DNA of 64,000 nucleotides from Sporomusa sp. KB1. GTDB lineage: Bacteria; Bacillota; Negativicutes; Sporomusales; Sporomusaceae. Made by a program: the position numbers and the translations under genes. The stretch covers positions 5,082,675 to 5,146,674 of the forward strand of contig NZ_VLKC01000002.1 of NCBI RefSeq assembly GCF_007830295.1, given 5' to 3'. The notes under the pieces are model-generated. The model searched no databases, was not told the DNA's origin, and was given only the letters and a program-made list of their open reading frames with translations. Below are positions 7,891 through 17,222 of the stretch, piece after piece. Within the stretch, counting starts at the first letter, position 1; the number at the start of each line of letters is the position of its first letter.

Positions 7891-10800
7891 CTATATCGTC
7901 GCCAGCACGTCCAGCTTCTTGCCATCTATTCCAGTTTGTACTTTCTCATAATTGACCTTGACGCCGTCGTCCAGATCTATGGCGATACGGGCAAGCGCCA
8001 GATGGGCAATCTTTTCATCGTAGTCCTTGGTTTCTTTCAGTTGTTTGGTCAGCTTGTCCTTGCGCTTTTCGGCAGCAGTCACCTCGCGGGCATTGGTGCT
8101 ATTATCAATAGTTTCCTGCATCCTGGCAAGTTCGCGCTCATAAACTCGTTGCATCTTATGCAGATAGTCGATACGAAGGTTGCCAATGGTATTCTCATCA
8201 TAACGGTGCATATAAATGAGTGCCTTGAAGCCATCGGCCTTGCCGCTGTCAAACAGCCAATAGATGGGGCATTTTTGGTATACTTTGCAGTGATCCTTGA
8301 AAAAGTTTTTCAGAAAATAGTTGCGAATAATTTCGCGAGAGGTATTTCCTTTGTTACCCACTTCAGCAGCGATAAAATCAAGATTTTCTTCTAATGTCTC
8401 TGCACCATACGCCTTTTTGACAAAGGCGACGAATAAACCAACAATATCATCTTCGAAGTATTCTTCGTCGGTGATAGGGATGATATTATCCGCATCTGGT
8501 TCATATGTTGCCCTTTTCCACGCGCCATCAATTTTTATATCAGCATAACGATATGATGCTAAACTGATTCCAGCATAACCACCACGAATTGGATTTCCGT
8601 CTTTATCAAGTGCCGCATGACCCTTGTATTTCCGGTAGTAATCTTCAAAATCACCACCAGCAAAAACCAAACCTTCTTTATCCAACGAATAACGACCAAA
8701 CATACAGCCAACAGCATATAAAATAAAGCTGCGGATATCACGTCCTAAATCAGCTTTTCGAATGGTCACGTCCTTTTCCTCAACTTCGGGAGTTAATTCG
8801 TCTTGTAAACCGTATATTTCGATGAAAATGCGGTTTAATTCTTCTTCGTTGGCTTTGAGTTGAGCGAATTGATTGTAGGCAAAAACTTCCCATGATGCAA
8901 ATGCATATGCAATTTGACCATTATTACCGTAAATAAGCAGTGGATGTCTCTGGAAATTCCATGATACTTCAAAAGCATCCCAGTCTAATTGCGAAATCGC
9001 AATGTTATTTTTCACGAGCCTTTCCACCGCACCTTGATCCAGAGCAAAAATAATAGGTAATCGTTCCAAGTCATAATTTGTAAAACTCATTGTAGGATTA
9101 AGTGCTTGCAAATACTGAAATGCTATTCTCGAACACAAGAATCCTGCAATATAATACAATGAATATTCTTTATGCTTTCCGAATGCAGAGCGACTTGTAT
9201 CATCAAAAATATACCCTATTCCCTTGTATTTAACAGCAAATCGTGACGAGCTTAATTTATTCCAAGTTAATCCTTCCTGAAAATAACAGTCTTGATTTCT
9301 TAGTGCTGCTCCTTTTTGCAATTTAAGTTTTCTCCCGCCTAATTCCCAATCAATAACATATTCATCATTTGTTGACCATTTACGAAATTCACCGCCACTA
9401 TTACAAGGAAACCATTTATGACATCCATCTAATGTTTGTTCTATATTTTTATAGTAAAATCCTATTTTCCCTACTTCAACTTCAGACCAATGCCGAAGAT
9501 ATTTGGGATTATCAGCAGTGGATAATCCCGCTTTCAAATCTAATACATCATAGATTAGCTGCTCCGACAAACACCGCGAATAAGGATAAATCATTTTGTC
9601 AGATATCCAATACGCAATCGGCATCCCCGGGATTTTAGAAAAGTTTTCAGCGTTAGTTTCAAAGAAATAACCACAATTTTTATCTACCAGTGCTTCCAGC
9701 ACTTTTTGTTTTTGCACTTCCATGCCACCCTTAAAGTCGGATAGCTTAAAGTAGTATCCATTTTGCATATCTTTTGCATTTTGTAGCACAAAAGAACAAA
9801 TCGGCACTGTAGCTTCTTCAAAAGCAGAATACTCCATCTGAATAAGAGTAGTAATAGATTTATTATTGATGATAAACTTACGCAAATTCTCATAAGTTTT
9901 TATAAACATCCAAACAAATGGTGTCATAAATGCTGAATAACCATTAGGCCTGCAATAACCAAAATTGCGGTACATAAACACACTGAACAAGTCCCCACTA
10001 TAGGGCTTATATTGATTAATTACAAACTCTTTCAGATGACTTTCAAGCTTGTTCATATATGGCGGATTTGTACAAACTATCGTATATTTCTTAGCCATGA
10101 TTTTTGCCTGTTGCACTAAATTACGCATGATATTCGCAGTGTAGTTAAACTGAGCCGATGAGAAGAGATCCATTGGCACAGCCTTTTCACAATCCCGCAA
10201 GTAGGCTTCAAATGCGTCGTAATTTTTTTGATCAACTGATTGTAAAGAACCGACTTCCTTTGCATGACAATATTGCTCAATTAAGTATTCACCAATAACA
10301 TTAAGTTTGCTATCGACAGTAATACCATTTTGTACAAATGTTGAAATCCCATTACTTTCTTGAATTGCGCAGACATTGGGTAAAATCCCCATAGTCAGCA
10401 CACGACGGTTGTAACTTCTCGCTTTCATCATAACTGCAAAATAAGCCAACTGATATGCGCGATCATCAATATCCAAACCGTATAGATTATCTTTCAAAAT
10501 ACAAACAGCCGCATCGCGGTCAGAATAGCCACGTTCACGGTAAATTTCCATCAAAACATCAAAAGTATAAACCAGTATATGACCACTTCCCATACATGGA
10601 TCAAAGAAAGTCAAATCCTTTGGCTCAACTTTTTCGTCGATGTATGTAATTTCTCCACTCTTAGGGGTGACAAAGAACTCTAGTTTTTCATGCAGTTTAC
10701 TTTGCGGATTCCGTTCTATCCAATACAGTCCTAGGGAGTTATCCACCATATAACGAACTACCCAATCTGTTGTGAACAACTGAGTTGCCGCAGAAATATC

Positions 10801-11154
10801 TTCTTTTTTCACTGTCCCTTTGTAAATATTGATAACTTGATTTTTACGTTCGTCATTGTAATACTGGTACATCCAGCCGATAATTTCTACAGCTTCTTTA
10901 AAATCATCTTCCGAAATGTCATGAACTAGACGATACACCAAGCCATCCTTGTCAGTGAACACTACATTCAGCAACAGCTCAGTATAGTCACTGGTTTTTT
11001 CAAACAGGTTCGGCAAAATGGCATTTAGCGCATTGCACTGTTTGATAAACAACATGCAAAACAGCTCATCCAGCTGATTCTCCTGTTTTAACTGCATAAT
11101 GCGGTCTTTTTCATAAGGGGTAAACTCCAGATCGTTATCAAAAGGATGGGTCAC
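7891..11154 (-). CDS. pglX: BREX adenine methyltransferase PglX, 3' fragment (frameshifted gene)
   Basis: PglX is the N6-adenine DNA methyltransferase that marks host DNA in BREX. This 1,087-codon frame has the SAM-binding motif DPCMGSGH (185-192), the catalytic NPPY (363-366) and a long C-terminal target-recognition region ending in NYEKVQTGIDGKKLDVLA. It begins at a GTG that overlaps the TGA of the upstream fragment (GTGA), so reinitiation is possible. The first residues (THPFD, then LEFTPYEKDRIMQLKQ) are normally internal to PglX, which shows that it is the continuation of 11151-11546. One extra G in the G4 tract at 11166-11169 restores a single frame of about 1,218 residues, the usual size. 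Confidence 0.92.
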   Translation of the reverse strand: MTHPFDNDLEFTPYEKDRIMQLKQENQLDELFCMLFIKQCNALNAILPNLFEKTSDYTELLLNVVFTDKDGLVYRLVHDISEDDFKEAVEIIGWMYQYYNDERKNQVINIYKGTVKKEDISAATQLFTTDWVVRYMVDNSLGLYWIERNPQSKLHEKLEFFVTPKSGEITYIDEKVEPKDLTFFDPCMGSGHILVYTFDVLMEIYRERGYSDRDAAVCILKDNLYGLDIDDRAYQLAYFAVMMKARSYNRRVLTMGILPNVCAIQESNGISTFVQNGITVDSKLNVIGEYLIEQYCHAKEVGSLQSVDQKNYDAFEAYLRDCEKAVPMDLFSSAQFNYTANIMRNLVQQAKIMAKKYTIVCTNPPYMNKLESHLKEFVINQYKPYSGDLFSVFMYRNFGYCRPNGYSAFMTPFVWMFIKTYENLRKFIINNKSITTLIQMEYSAFEEATVPICSFVLQNAKDMQNGYYFKLSDFKGGMEVQKQKVLEALVDKNCGYFFETNAENFSKIPGMPIAYWISDKMIYPYSRCLSEQLIYDVLDLKAGLSTADNPKYLRHWSEVEVGKIGFYYKNIEQTLDGCHKWFPCNSGGEFRKWSTNDEYVIDWELGGRKLKLQKGAALRNQDCYFQEGLTWNKLSSSRFAVKYKGIGYIFDDTSRSAFGKHKEYSLYYIAGFLCSRIAFQYLQALNPTMSFTNYDLERLPIIFALDQGAVERLVKNNIAISQLDWDAFEVSWNFQRHPLLIYGNNGQIAYAFASWEVFAYNQFAQLKANEEELNRIFIEIYGLQDELTPEVEEKDVTIRKADLGRDIRSFILYAVGCMFGRYSLDKEGLVFAGGDFEDYYRKYKGHAALDKDGNPIRGGYAGISLASYRYADIKIDGAWKRATYEPDADNIIPITDEEYFEDDIVGLFVAFVKKAYGAETLEENLDFIAAEVGNKGNTSREIIRNYFLKNFFKDHCKVYQKCPIYWLFDSGKADGFKALIYMHRYDENTIGNLRIDYLHKMQRVYERELARMQETIDNSTNAREVTAAEKRKDKLTKQLKETKDYDEKIAHLALARIAIDLDDGVKVNYEKVQTGIDGKKLDVLATI

Positions 11155-11546
11155 CAGGTCCGGCTCCCCGTGCTTTCTGAAGAAAGCACACGGACGCGGG
11201 AAGTAAGATAATCGTTGACCTCCATAAACCGCACTGCAATCAAACGGTTAAACCAAGTATAGTCCACTTCCTCGATAACCGCTTTGTAGGCGGTCGAATA
11301 ATCAGCTTGCTGCTCTTTGTTTCGGATAACGGTTGCCAGTGCTTCGCGTTGCTTGATCTCGATGCCGGAAATGGAATATGGCTCTTTAGTGCCGATGCCG
11401 AAGAAATGTACATCTTTTGTAGACTGCGGCAGAGGGCTTTTAATCGCCTTTTCAGTAATTCCTAAAAGTCCTGCCTTATATGTGATATCTGCGATCAGCT
11501 TATTTCTTGCCCAGATTGCAAAGTTTTTAATAGCTGTTTTGTTCAT
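11151..11546 (-). CDS. pglX: BREX adenine methyltransferase PglX, 5' fragment (frameshifted gene)
   Basis: This frame has the true PglX N-terminus (MNKTAIKNFAIWARNKL) and continues through KEPYSISG and TWFNRLIAVRFMEVNDYL to RVLSSES. It then goes out of frame and stops after STGSRTW. With one extra base it would continue STGEPDLVTHPFD, the expected PglX sequence. The fragment alone has no SAM-binding or catalytic motif, so it cannot methylate DNA. It follows brxC by 13 bases on the same strand. The cause may be a phase-variable tract, a fixed mutation or an assembly error. Confidence 0.92.
   Translation of the reverse strand: MNKTAIKNFAIWARNKLIADITYKAGLLGITEKAIKSPLPQSTKDVHFFGIGTKEPYSISGIEIKQREALATVIRNKEQQADYSTAYKAVIEEVDYTWFNRLIAVRFMEVNDYLTSRVRVLSSESTGSRTW
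11166..11169 (-). other. Frameshift site in pglX (G4 tract beside a hairpin)
   Basis: On the coding strand the tract reads AGCACGGGGAGCCGG. GGGG gives a stop 7 codons later; GGGGG gives the continuous PglX frame. The bases just upstream (GTGCTTTCTTCAGAAAGCAC) form a near-perfect palindrome, which may favour slippage of polymerase at this point. Confidence 0.8.
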
Positions 11547-11559
11547 TGTCTACAGCTCC

Positions 11560-14500
11560 TTAGAATTCAATATTGATAACCGTATCCTCATCCAGTTCCT
11601 TGATAATCTGTTCTCTCAGGACTGCCATATACTTGTCCACGTCATGCACCGATTCAATCTGCCAGGAATTGGCCACGTTGACAGTTTTGATGCTGATGTT
11701 TTTGTGCTTCTTGATTTTCGGGGGAGGAGCAACCGGCTTTGTTCCTGTACTGCCATATTCAGCAGGCTTTTCAGCAATAGCTTTCGCTTTGGCAAGGGCA
11801 ATAGCAATCTGTTCATCCTTCTTGGCAATCTCATTGAGCAAGCGAACTTTCAGGGCATCGGCTTCTACCTTGATATTTTGCAAGGTAGCCACGTTATTGC
11901 ATGACTTGGCCTTCTCTTCGATTTCCGTAAAGAGTTTACGGAAGCGAGCGGCAAATTCATCCTTGTATTCTTTGATATTAAGCACTTCAAACACCCGGTT
12001 GCGAGCATCGTCAATGGCGGCAAGAACCGGCGCTTCCATCGAGGTAAGGACTTTCATGTAGGCATCACGGAAACAGTCAATCAACTCCGGCAGTTTCGGA
12101 ATGTCCTTATAAGGAGCTTCTTTATGCAAGATGGCCTTGATTTCCGCAACGGCGCTTTCCACGCCCTCATCCACAATGAATGTTTTACTGTCATCGTAGA
12201 TCATCATGAGATCCAAAGCCCGCTCAAAGATGGTTTTCTGTTCACCGGAAAAAAAGGTCTTCACTGGCTCATAATCTTCGGCAAAATCAAGATAATCATT
12301 GCGATCGGCATGGATTTTTTTGAAAAATTCTATGGGAGACTGTATTTGAGTAACGGCACGAAGGATGGTTTTTCCGCTGACTACCACTTTCTTTCCTGGC
12401 AAAGCCGCTGTTCTCTGCATGATCTCGAATTTTTCCAGTTCAGTGACAATGTTCTGGCTGTAGCTTTGGAAAGATCGCATCATAGAGTCATCGTCATCAT
12501 TTACGCTGGAAATGCCGAACAGTTCCTTCATGACTTCACGAACAACCTTCTTCTGGTTGTCATTGGCTTTTTCGCGACGCTCGGTCAGCAGCTTTTCCAC
12601 ATACTCCCGCTTGGTGATATAGCGGACAAGGTCATCCTCGCTCTTATTCAAAAGCGTGACGCTGCTGCCGTTGACATTGAACGCGATATCGCCATTTTTG
12701 AACAACTTGGCCACTAGCCATTCCACGTCATCCTCAACGAAACCGTAAGGAGCTTTCATAAACCGGTCCAAAAGGCTTTTCATGGAGGTCTTCATGTGGG
12801 AACCGGAATTCATCGAAATAAAATTCAACATATCATTGAGGGCATGAACATTCGCTTCCGTATCGCCGTTCAAGGTCAGAGCCTGCTGATTTGATCTCTT
12901 GAACAAAGCGCGGATGTTGGCTTCCCCCATGACTGCATCAATGTAGGTCAGCTTATGATAAACGGCAGAAACCAAACGCCCTAGGGCATCATTGATTTTC
13001 GCCGTGACATCTTTGCTGACAATCGGCGCTTTATCGCCGTTCACATAGATATCGGCCTGTTTCATTGACTCAATCAGGAACAGTTTGGCGTTCCCGTTAC
13101 GTTCCCGCATCTCTACCCGTTTCGCTTCTTTGATGGTTTCAAACTTGGTTAACGTACTGGAAGTGGTAAGTCGCAGGTATTTTTCAATTTTAAGTGCACT
13201 TCGCAGTTCATCAATAAACGCTACGTCGTTAGGTAGAACCACCAAAACTTCTTTACGTTGCCCGGACAGCATGCGTAGGGTGATTTCGTCTCCGCCATAC
13301 TCTGACTTCGGGGTCACCACATGAACGCCAATATCATGATTTTGATTGGTTTTATACGGACGGTCATCCACCAACTGATTAAAAGCAAAGTTATACCGCC
13401 CGTTTAAGGCAGGGTAGCGATATTTCTTATCCGTAAAGATGTCTTCAAAGATCAGTTCGGAAACCTTGCCCAGCACCTCAGCCAGTTCCACATTCTGGCC
13501 TTCAATTTCCCGGTTGATTTCCTGCTCTTCATCGGTCAGGAATACGTAGATATCGCCGTTTTTCTGCACCAGCATCTGGCGGACAAGGACTTTCAGGGCT
13601 TCTCCCACTTTCTTTTTCAATTCGATACGGTCGGTATCAATATCATCAATCATTAGGCTGGTGATGTTGTCAAGGTTGGCAGTAATCTCCTTGACATACT
13701 TAATCATGAACAGCGTTTTCAGAACATTGACATTGAAGCAGTCTGCCTCGCGGTCTGGATTGATATAATCGTTTTCCCAGGCCCGGATGATTACGCCTTT
13801 ATGGCTGTGATCAAGGAATTGGTGTAGGGCATCATAGAACACGTTGAACGGAATGATGGCTCCTGTCTCCTTATGCATCAGCTTCATGGCCGATTCCTTG
13901 AACAGCGCAATCATCGAGCGTTCGCCTTCGGACAGATGCTTGCCGGAAGCGCCATGGGTACGGATGGAAGTCAGTACGCTGGCCAGCAGGTTGAACTGGT
14001 AGGGTACAAAGGGATAAACGGCGGCAAAATCCTTGTCACCGGCATATAGTTTTTTTTCTACACCGTCATTGAAAACAATCAGGTTTTTGATGATGGTGGC
14101 TTTTTGCTCATACAGAAGTGTAAGGATTTGTTCCGGAGTGGGCTTTTTGCCCAAGATCCTTTTCTTGATGACTTCATCCACGTTTGCTGAAGATAATGAC
14201 AGACGGGTATCAAACCGTCCCTGGATCTTCGAGAAGTCATTGCTCCTGAGCCCCATATCCTTGGCAATAGCGTCAATGTCCTGCTGACTGGTTACAACGA
14301 CCCACGCCTTGCCCTGGCAGGCAGTGCCCAGATCCTCGGTTACCGTCTGGAGGTTCAGCATCAGTTTGGAGTCATCTCCTATGTACTGACCGATTTCATC
14401 TACCAAGAATACCAGATGATGGTTGTTGCCGTTGCGCTCGATGTATTCCTTCACCAGCTTGGCGAAATCTTCGATGCTGATATTGTAGCTTTCCGTTGCC

Positions 14501-15195
14501 TTCTCGCACCAGTTACGAGCTGCAGCTTCACTCATAAAGCCCATCTCGTCTAGAACATCAACGATTTTATCCTGAATGAAATCGAACTTGTGACGGGAGG
14601 TTTCCCAAGGTTTGCCGAAATCAGCGGTAAATTTTTCTTTGAACTCTTCATAGCGCCCCGCTTCGGCAAGAGTGCGCTCCAAATCAGCCAGGAAAGGGAT
14701 GGAGCCGCAAAACCCCTGCATTTCATTGAATACTTTTAAGAAAACCGAGACGATGGCATCCTTTGACTGTTTGCCGGTCATCTCGCTTTTAGAGTCGATG
14801 TTAAACAACACCACATCGGTGTTTGTGGCAACACTGGTAGCCAGTCTCATATCTGCCAACACCATGGCATCGGCAATTTTATTATCATCGGTAAAATACT
14901 CCAGCGCCTTTTTGCCGTTTACTTCTTTGTTTTCGAGTAGGTAGGATAAGATTTTCAGAAAGTGGGATTTACCGCTGCCAAAGAAACCGGAAATCCAAAC
15001 GCCCATCTTATCGGTATGGCCGTTGATGCCTTTTTTGTAACTGGCGAAGAAATCCGCAAAATGCTTTTGCAATTCGCGGGTGACAACGTATTCCTCCAGT
15101 TCCTGGCGAATGTTTTCATCATCGCCTTGGCCGACCTTGATCACACCTTTAATGTCGCGTTCAATATCCTTGGCAAACAGTTCCTTCAGCATCAT
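11560..15195 (-). CDS. brxC: BREX P-loop ATPase BrxC
   Basis: The 1,211-residue protein is full length for BrxC/PglY, the large ATPase of BREX. Walker A GFFGSGKSH is at residues 70-78 and a Walker B-like strand LVFLVDEIGQYIG near residue 270. The N-terminus KELFAKDIERDIKGVIKVGQ is typical. Helical, charged segments dominate the C-terminal half. BrxC probably forms part of the complex that senses and blocks phage replication together with BrxB, PglX and PglZ; the detailed mechanism is not established. The start ATG is followed by a second ATG one codon on; the ribosome site GGAGTG lies just upstream. It follows brxB by 14 bases. Confidence 0.93.
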   Translation of the reverse strand: MMLKELFAKDIERDIKGVIKVGQGDDENIRQELEEYVVTRELQKHFADFFASYKKGINGHTDKMGVWISGFFGSGKSHFLKILSYLLENKEVNGKKALEYFTDDNKIADAMVLADMRLATSVATNTDVVLFNIDSKSEMTGKQSKDAIVSVFLKVFNEMQGFCGSIPFLADLERTLAEAGRYEEFKEKFTADFGKPWETSRHKFDFIQDKIVDVLDEMGFMSEAAARNWCEKATESYNISIEDFAKLVKEYIERNGNNHHLVFLVDEIGQYIGDDSKLMLNLQTVTEDLGTACQGKAWVVVTSQQDIDAIAKDMGLRSNDFSKIQGRFDTRLSLSSANVDEVIKKRILGKKPTPEQILTLLYEQKATIIKNLIVFNDGVEKKLYAGDKDFAAVYPFVPYQFNLLASVLTSIRTHGASGKHLSEGERSMIALFKESAMKLMHKETGAIIPFNVFYDALHQFLDHSHKGVIIRAWENDYINPDREADCFNVNVLKTLFMIKYVKEITANLDNITSLMIDDIDTDRIELKKKVGEALKVLVRQMLVQKNGDIYVFLTDEEQEINREIEGQNVELAEVLGKVSELIFEDIFTDKKYRYPALNGRYNFAFNQLVDDRPYKTNQNHDIGVHVVTPKSEYGGDEITLRMLSGQRKEVLVVLPNDVAFIDELRSALKIEKYLRLTTSSTLTKFETIKEAKRVEMRERNGNAKLFLIESMKQADIYVNGDKAPIVSKDVTAKINDALGRLVSAVYHKLTYIDAVMGEANIRALFKRSNQQALTLNGDTEANVHALNDMLNFISMNSGSHMKTSMKSLLDRFMKAPYGFVEDDVEWLVAKLFKNGDIAFNVNGSSVTLLNKSEDDLVRYITKREYVEKLLTERREKANDNQKKVVREVMKELFGISSVNDDDDSMMRSFQSYSQNIVTELEKFEIMQRTAALPGKKVVVSGKTILRAVTQIQSPIEFFKKIHADRNDYLDFAEDYEPVKTFFSGEQKTIFERALDLMMIYDDSKTFIVDEGVESAVAEIKAILHKEAPYKDIPKLPELIDCFRDAYMKVLTSMEAPVLAAIDDARNRVFEVLNIKEYKDEFAARFRKLFTEIEEKAKSCNNVATLQNIKVEADALKVRLLNEIAKKDEQIAIALAKAKAIAEKPAEYGSTGTKPVAPPPKIKKHKNISIKTVNVANSWQIESVHDVDKYMAVLREQIIKELDEDTVINIEF

Positions 15196-15209
15196 AGCAT
15201 TCCACTCCT

Positions 15210-15788
15210 TTAATCCACGAGCCGAAAGGCTCTGTAATAATTATCGTCTTTAATCGCACCAAACAAGACTAATTCCTGCCCGTTATATTTACCGGGATAA
15301 AACATGACAACCGGAACACGATCAATGGCCTGATGAAGATTATTGAGCACCTTATGTGAGCGTAGCAGCGGATAGCATTTTCCTACACCGATCAAAAAAA
15401 CCACCGCATCTTGAGGAGTATGCTCCTGAATGTATTTTACAATCAGACTTTCATCATCATTGACTTGCAGCAGATTTCCTACTGCCTTGACAATGCGTTC
15501 CATCCCTTTTTTCTTTTCAAACTGGAAACATTGTTTCATGAATCCTTCCTTTTCCAGAAGATCAATGATTATGTCGTAAAGGTCATACACAACAAGCTCA
15601 AACCCGTCTGTGCCTTTACTGTTTTTTTCCTTCATATATGCAATATGTTCTCGCACAATCAATTCTTTGTCGGCCGGATAATCAAATACATAATAGCCCA
15701 CTTCGTTTCCCAGGCCTTTGTTCTCCCGGAAGCTGGGCAACTTAATCATGTGCTCTGCCGCATCCAGTCGTTCTTCCAAGCTTGCCAT
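15210..15788 (-). CDS. brxB: BREX protein BrxB
   Basis: The 192-residue product belongs to the BrxB (DUF1788) family: N-terminus LEERLDAAEHMI, then YYVFDYPADKELIVREHI, FELVVYDLYD and, near the C-terminus, VPVVMFYPGKYNG and LFGAIKDDNYYRAFRL. The length is normal. BrxB is an essential small BREX component thought to bridge other subunits. Its ATG overlaps the brxA stop codon by one base (TAATG), so the two are translationally coupled. Confidence 0.92.
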   Translation of the reverse strand: MASLEERLDAAEHMIKLPSFRENKGLGNEVGYYVFDYPADKELIVREHIAYMKEKNSKGTDGFELVVYDLYDIIIDLLEKEGFMKQCFQFEKKKGMERIVKAVGNLLQVNDDESLIVKYIQEHTPQDAVVFLIGVGKCYPLLRSHKVLNNLHQAIDRVPVVMFYPGKYNGQELVLFGAIKDDNYYRAFRLVD

Positions 15789-16390
15789 TATCTCACCCCT
15801 GTCAGCGCACGGAGTATGGTTTCCATGCCATTTGCCTTCAAACAGTCTTCCAAAGCGTTATCGATGATTGGCTTTAGGATTTTCCTACTTCCTGTTTCTC
15901 GATCAATTAAGCCTGCTTCCATGAACATAGTCTTATAACAGGTGCCCAAACGTTTTAAAGTGTAGTCCGTCCATTTCGCCACCTTCTCGCTTTGTAGCTG
16001 TTTGTTTTTGAAAAAAACTCCAAGGTCGCTGTCTGTCAATTCATCAACACCAATAATCAGCTTTTCACGATAGACCTCGTAAACGAAGTCAAAAAACAAG
16101 CTGTCACTTTGCATCACCGCTATTAGGGCAATTACTTTCTGGTTTGAAATATTGCTTTGCTCAAACAATGTATAAAAAGAGGGATTCAAGCTCTTCACAC
16201 GAGTTGACACCGTGTTGAATATCTGGATTGCCCTTGCCTGTGTTGGCGCTAAAAATATATTTTCTTCTACATTCAGCTTCTTAATTTCCGGCAAAGTTTT
16301 ACCGCTGCTCAGCAGTTGAATCACCTTGCGGAACTCAGCAAACCAGAAGGAAAGCTTGACCATCCCTGCACTATATTCCTTGCGTTCCAT
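15788..16390 (-). CDS. brxA: BREX protein BrxA
   Basis: The 200-residue product is a BrxA (DUF1819) family member. It shows the early segment YSAGMVKLSFWFAEFRKV, a central VIALIAVMQSDSLFFDFVYE and the late segment LKRLGTCYKTMFMEAGLI. BrxA is a small, helical, DNA-binding-like protein, usually the first structural gene of the operon, and known to be needed for full defence in several systems. It starts 13 bases after the regulator gene and runs directly into brxB. Confidence 0.92.
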   Translation of the reverse strand: MERKEYSAGMVKLSFWFAEFRKVIQLLSSGKTLPEIKKLNVEENIFLAPTQARAIQIFNTVSTRVKSLNPSFYTLFEQSNISNQKVIALIAVMQSDSLFFDFVYEVYREKLIIGVDELTDSDLGVFFKNKQLQSEKVAKWTDYTLKRLGTCYKTMFMEAGLIDRETGSRKILKPIIDNALEDCLKANGMETILRALTGVR

Positions 16391-16403
16391 ATCTGTTTTT
16401 CTC

Positions 16404-16655
16404 CTATTGCTCTAGAATTGTTTTACTTGATGACAAGGCCGCATTATTATCAGGACTCTGAACGACTTCAACAATATCTCCAATATCACAATTGAGCGCG
16501 CGGCAAATCTTCACCAGTACCTCCATAGACACAAATTCATTATTAGATAATTTGGTCAAGGTGTTCGGGCTAATGCCGGTCATTTTTCGCAGTTCAGTCT
16601 TTTTGATGCGTTTATCAATCAACAGCTTAAGTAATTTGTTGTAGCATACGTCCAT
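16404..16655 (-). CDS. Cro/CI-type HTH regulator of the BREX operon
   Basis: The 83-residue protein is a compact helix-turn-helix protein of the HTH_26 type: LLIDKRIKKTELRKMTGISP, then TLTKLSNNEFVSMEVL and the closing CRALNCDIGDIVEV. It has no other domain. It is the first gene of the BREX operon and most likely controls it, probably through its own upstream region; this is inferred from position. The ATG is preceded by GAGGTG. Confidence 0.88.
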   Translation of the reverse strand: MDVCYNKLLKLLIDKRIKKTELRKMTGISPNTLTKLSNNEFVSMEVLVKICRALNCDIGDIVEVVQSPDNNAALSSSKTILEQ

Positions 16656-16697
16656 TATTCAACACCTCAATTGTTTTAACAAAAATTTACATTGTAT

Positions 16698-16724
16698 ATT
16701 ATATCATAGTAATTCTTATATCAA
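16698..16724 (-). promoter_or_regulatory. Candidate promoter of the BREX operon
   Basis: On the minus strand TTGATA and TATAAT are separated by 15 bases, about 40 bases before the regulator start codon. The spacing is short of the ideal 17, so the assignment is tentative; the region is very AT-rich. Confidence 0.4.
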
Positions 16725-16827
16725 TAGCAAAAATATATAGATATTTGCGATTTTTTCTCAAATAAATATCATGACAAGCGCACAAATTTCCACATAAAAA
16801 GCAAAACACCACTCGCTCACATCTCTG

Positions 16828-16932
16828 CTACCGGTGGCTATTTTGCAAAAATTCCAAAGTAATGTCACTATCTTCGATGGTATCGTGTAGAACTCCACAT
16901 ATATGTTCAATTTCACTTTTGCCTGCCATCAT
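16828..16932 (-). pseudogene. Remnant of a small HD-domain phosphohydrolase gene
   Basis: A 34-codon frame reads MMAGKSEIEHICGVLHDTIE followed by DSDITLEFL. The LLHD-x-IEDT/S-x-ITLE pattern is the core of short RelA/SpoT-like HD hydrolases, but the family's preceding helix with the first metal-binding His and everything after the core are gone. It lies upstream of the BREX regulator, inside the island. I see it as the decayed remainder of a cargo gene. Confidence 0.45.
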
Positions 16933-17095
16933 TACCCAAGAGAATGAAAAATGTATGGTGCCCCAGCTTTATCAATTTGCCCGGCATGTGCGGTAATTAG
17001 GAATTTTATTTGGTGAAAACAGCTATCTCCGTATAACAAAACTGCTTGGTCACTATTGCCTTAATTCAATTTGCGAAATTTATTGTACCTTATCT
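16933..17095. other. Island right end, no gene seen
   Basis: This stretch up to the right 127-bp flank shows no reading frame, tRNA or recombinase gene that I recognise. Confidence 0.5.
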
Positions 17096-17222
17096 AATAA
17101 TTTAAGAAGCCGTCGCAAACCGAAACCCGCCAGCACCAAGACCTATGGTGCCAAGCGGAAAGTATCCAAGGGCAAGGCGTAATCAGCCTTGCCCTTGTTT
17201 TTTTGCTGGTGGTACCGGCATA
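17096..17222 (+). repeat. Right 127-bp flank of the BREX island (helicase/topB junction)
   Basis: This is the partner of 4467-4593 in the same orientation. The part 17096-17182 is a relic of the last 28 helicase codons plus stop; the part 17183-17222 is the true C-terminal end of topB. The five mismatches to the left copy all lie in 17197-17205, inside the topB end, and keep its reading frame. Confidence 0.92.

Noticed and set aside
4594..17095. Integrase or transposase of the BREX island
   Set aside because: I looked for one on both strands and found none; island movement cannot be ascribed to a resident enzyme.
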